Positions 62,846-64,000 of a stretch of DNA of 64,000 nt are shown here, in pieces; the first letter of the stretch is position 1; every line of letters begins with the position of its first letter. The position numbers were made by a program, and so were the translations under genes. Under the pieces are notes generated by a model that was given only the letters and a program-made list of their open reading frames with translations, did not search any database and was not told the origin of the DNA. The stretch is from Sphaerotilus uruguayifluvii (lineage in GTDB: Bacteria; Pseudomonadota; Gammaproteobacteria; Burkholderiales; Burkholderiaceae_C). The stretch is from contig NZ_JABSNM010000010.1 in the NCBI RefSeq assembly GCF_013294065.1, positions 1 to 64,000 of the forward strand, given 5' to 3'.

Positions 62846-64000
62846 TCAGGGCGTGACCACCTCGAACGCCCCGACCGGGGCCTCGCCGAAGTTCTCCGGC
62901 GCGTACATCGCCTCGACCCGCGCCGGCGGCAGCTGGAAGCGGCCGGCGGTGTTGAGCCGCAGCGTGTACTCGACCGTGTGCGTGCCGCGCGGCAGCCAGT
63001 CGTAGTAGGCCCGCCAGGCCGACGGCAGCCGCTCCTCGTGCACCTTCCAGGCGGCGCCCTCCTGCCGCTCGTCGCGCGTGGCGATCTGCGAATCACGGCC
63101 CAGCCCGCCGCCGAGCACCACCGCGCCGGGCGGCACCGGGTCGCTGACGACGACCCAGCCCAGGTCGGTCATCGCGCTGATCTGCAGCTGCACGCGCAGC
63201 ACGTCGCCGCGGCTCCAGCGCCCGGCGGTCTTCTGCTCGACCGCCTTGACGGTGCGCTCGATGCGATAGCCGGCCGCCAGCGGCGCCTTCAGCGGCACCG
63301 CGGCCAGGCTCTGCAGCGCCACCCACGGCCGCCCGCTGCCCTGCTGCGTCACCGACAGCGCCGCCGGCGACGCGGCCACGGCCGGCACCGGTGCCGCCCA
63401 CGGCAGCGCCAGCACGCCGCCGTCGCCCTGGCGTGACCAGTCGAGTTCGCGTGTCGTCGCGCCGAGCGTCGCGCGCGCCCGCCCGGTCACCGGCACCGAC
63501 TCGTGCACCGCCGAGAAGCGCTGCAGCGCCAGCACGGTCCAGACGTTGGCGGTCGTCGTCGCGAAGGCGCCGCCGCGCTGCGCGTCGAGCCGCGCCATCA
63601 GCCCGGTGACGAAGCGCGGCAGGTCGTCGCGCCACGGCGCGCCGTCCTCCACCGCCGTCAGCAGCAGCCGCGCCGCGTTGGCGTCGGCCCCGGCCATCAG
63701 CCACCACCAGCCGTCGCCGGCCTCGTCGGCGAAGCGCAGCGTCGTGCCGCCGGCCACCAGCCGCGCCTGCAGCAGCCGGCGCGCCTCGTCGAGCCGCTCG
63801 GCGCGGTTGGGCACGCCGTCGACGCGGCGCAGGATCGCCAGCCAGTCCAGCAGCGCCGCGGTCGGCCACTGCTGCGGCGCGATCTCCAGCGAGCCGAGCA
63901 GCCGGGCGTCGGCACGGCCGTGGCGCGACAGCGCCTCGATCGCGGCGAGCTTGCGCACGTCGCGCTCCAGGCTGTCGCCGCCGCGCGGCGACGGGATGCG
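62846..64000 (-). CDS. Bacterial alpha-2-macroglobulin, C-terminal part (partial)
   Basis: The open frame runs to the window edge (GTG codons inside are not starts), so only the C-terminal 384 residues are visible. They contain the helical thioester-domain remnant (KLAAIEALSRHGRADARLL, FATTTANVWTVLALQRF) and the receptor-binding-like end RAYYDWLPRGTHTVEYTLRLNTAGRFQLPPARVEAMYAPENFGE. Bacterial macroglobulins are periplasmic protease traps thought to work with PbpC in wall repair. The bait region and the thioester CxEQ lie outside the window. Confidence 0.9.
   Translation of the reverse strand, partial: RIPSPRGGDSLERDVRKLAAIEALSRHGRADARLLGSLEIAPQQWPTAALLDWLAILRRVDGVPNRAERLDEARRLLQARLVAGGTTLRFADEAGDGWWWLMAGADANAARLLLTAVEDGAPWRDDLPRFVTGLMARLDAQRGGAFATTTANVWTVLALQRFSAVHESVPVTGRARATLGATTRELDWSRQGDGGVLALPWAAPVPAVAASPAALSVTQQGSGRPWVALQSLAAVPLKAPLAAGYRIERTVKAVEQKTAGRWSRGDVLRVQLQISAMTDLGWVVVSDPVPPGAVVLGGGLGRDSQIATRDERQEGAAWKVHEERLPSAWRAYYDWLPRGTHTVEYTLRLNTAGRFQLPPARVEAMYAPENFGEAPVGAFEVVTP

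Overview
The window is high-GC, densely packed bacterial chromosome that reads like a betaproteobacterium of the order Burkholderiales (Comamonadaceae, Rubrivivax or Leptothrix type). Pointers are the ferrooxidans-type GshA, RdgC, the GTP-dependent PEP carboxykinase, two orphan Bug-family tripartite tricarboxylate transport binding proteins, DUF2917 beside a MocR regulator, a class II (B12) ribonucleotide reductase and a tuf-rpsJ pair. I placed it by recognising families, not by a search.

Layout. 1-630: the end of tuf and rpsJ, closed by a strong terminator. 630-5700: accessory genes (LysR with a divergent MFS exporter, a CAP-domain secreted protein, two tandem small cysteine proteins, a cupin, a diguanylate cyclase). 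5759-6001: two identical initiator tRNA genes. 6084-15353, minus strand: the complete spc and alpha ribosomal operons (rplN to rplQ, with secY, infA, rpmJ and rpoA), with their own promoter at 15521-15549. The other S10-operon genes (rplC to rpsQ) are absent, so the classical S10-spc-alpha cluster is split here. 15598-18905: gshA, amtB and glnK, the last with a well-formed sigma54 promoter and NtrC-like sites. 19205-28770: housekeeping genes (comM, rfaE2, rsmE, rdgC, pckG, yaeQ, prfC). 28788-31459: a lower-GC cassette carrying one large dynamin-like GTPase between two 82-bp direct repeats. 31481-38768: aldo-keto reductase, a second diguanylate cyclase, DUF2917, a MocR regulator and a nuclease-helicase fusion. 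38716-45434: a LysR-controlled catabolic cluster with two orphan Bug binding proteins. 45450-54461: a metallo-hydrolase, LuxR and Crp/Fnr regulators, an M48 protease with an AmpG-like permease, flavin reductase, thioredoxin 2 and a two-gene signalling module (a receiver plus a soluble MCP-like protein with a CheZ-like tail). 54481-58544: nrdJ with two divergent DUF59-like genes. 58555-64000: an SDR enzyme preceded by a candidate structured leader RNA, bestrophin, pbpC and the end of an alpha-2-macroglobulin gene.

How the genes work together. The minus-strand ribosomal block is one long transcription unit with an internal promoter before rpsD. glnK-amtB is a nitrogen-starvation unit. pbpC with the macroglobulin gene, and ampG with the M48 protease, concern the cell envelope and wall recycling. 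The most interesting items are the repeat-bounded dynamin-like gene, the receiver/MCP-CheZ-like module, the codon anomaly exactly at the NPCAEQ motif of nrdJ (a known intein insertion site), the structured RNA before the SDR gene, and a set of genes whose -10 element lies only 6-9 bases before the start codon. I found no CRISPR array, insertion sequence, prophage or rRNA.
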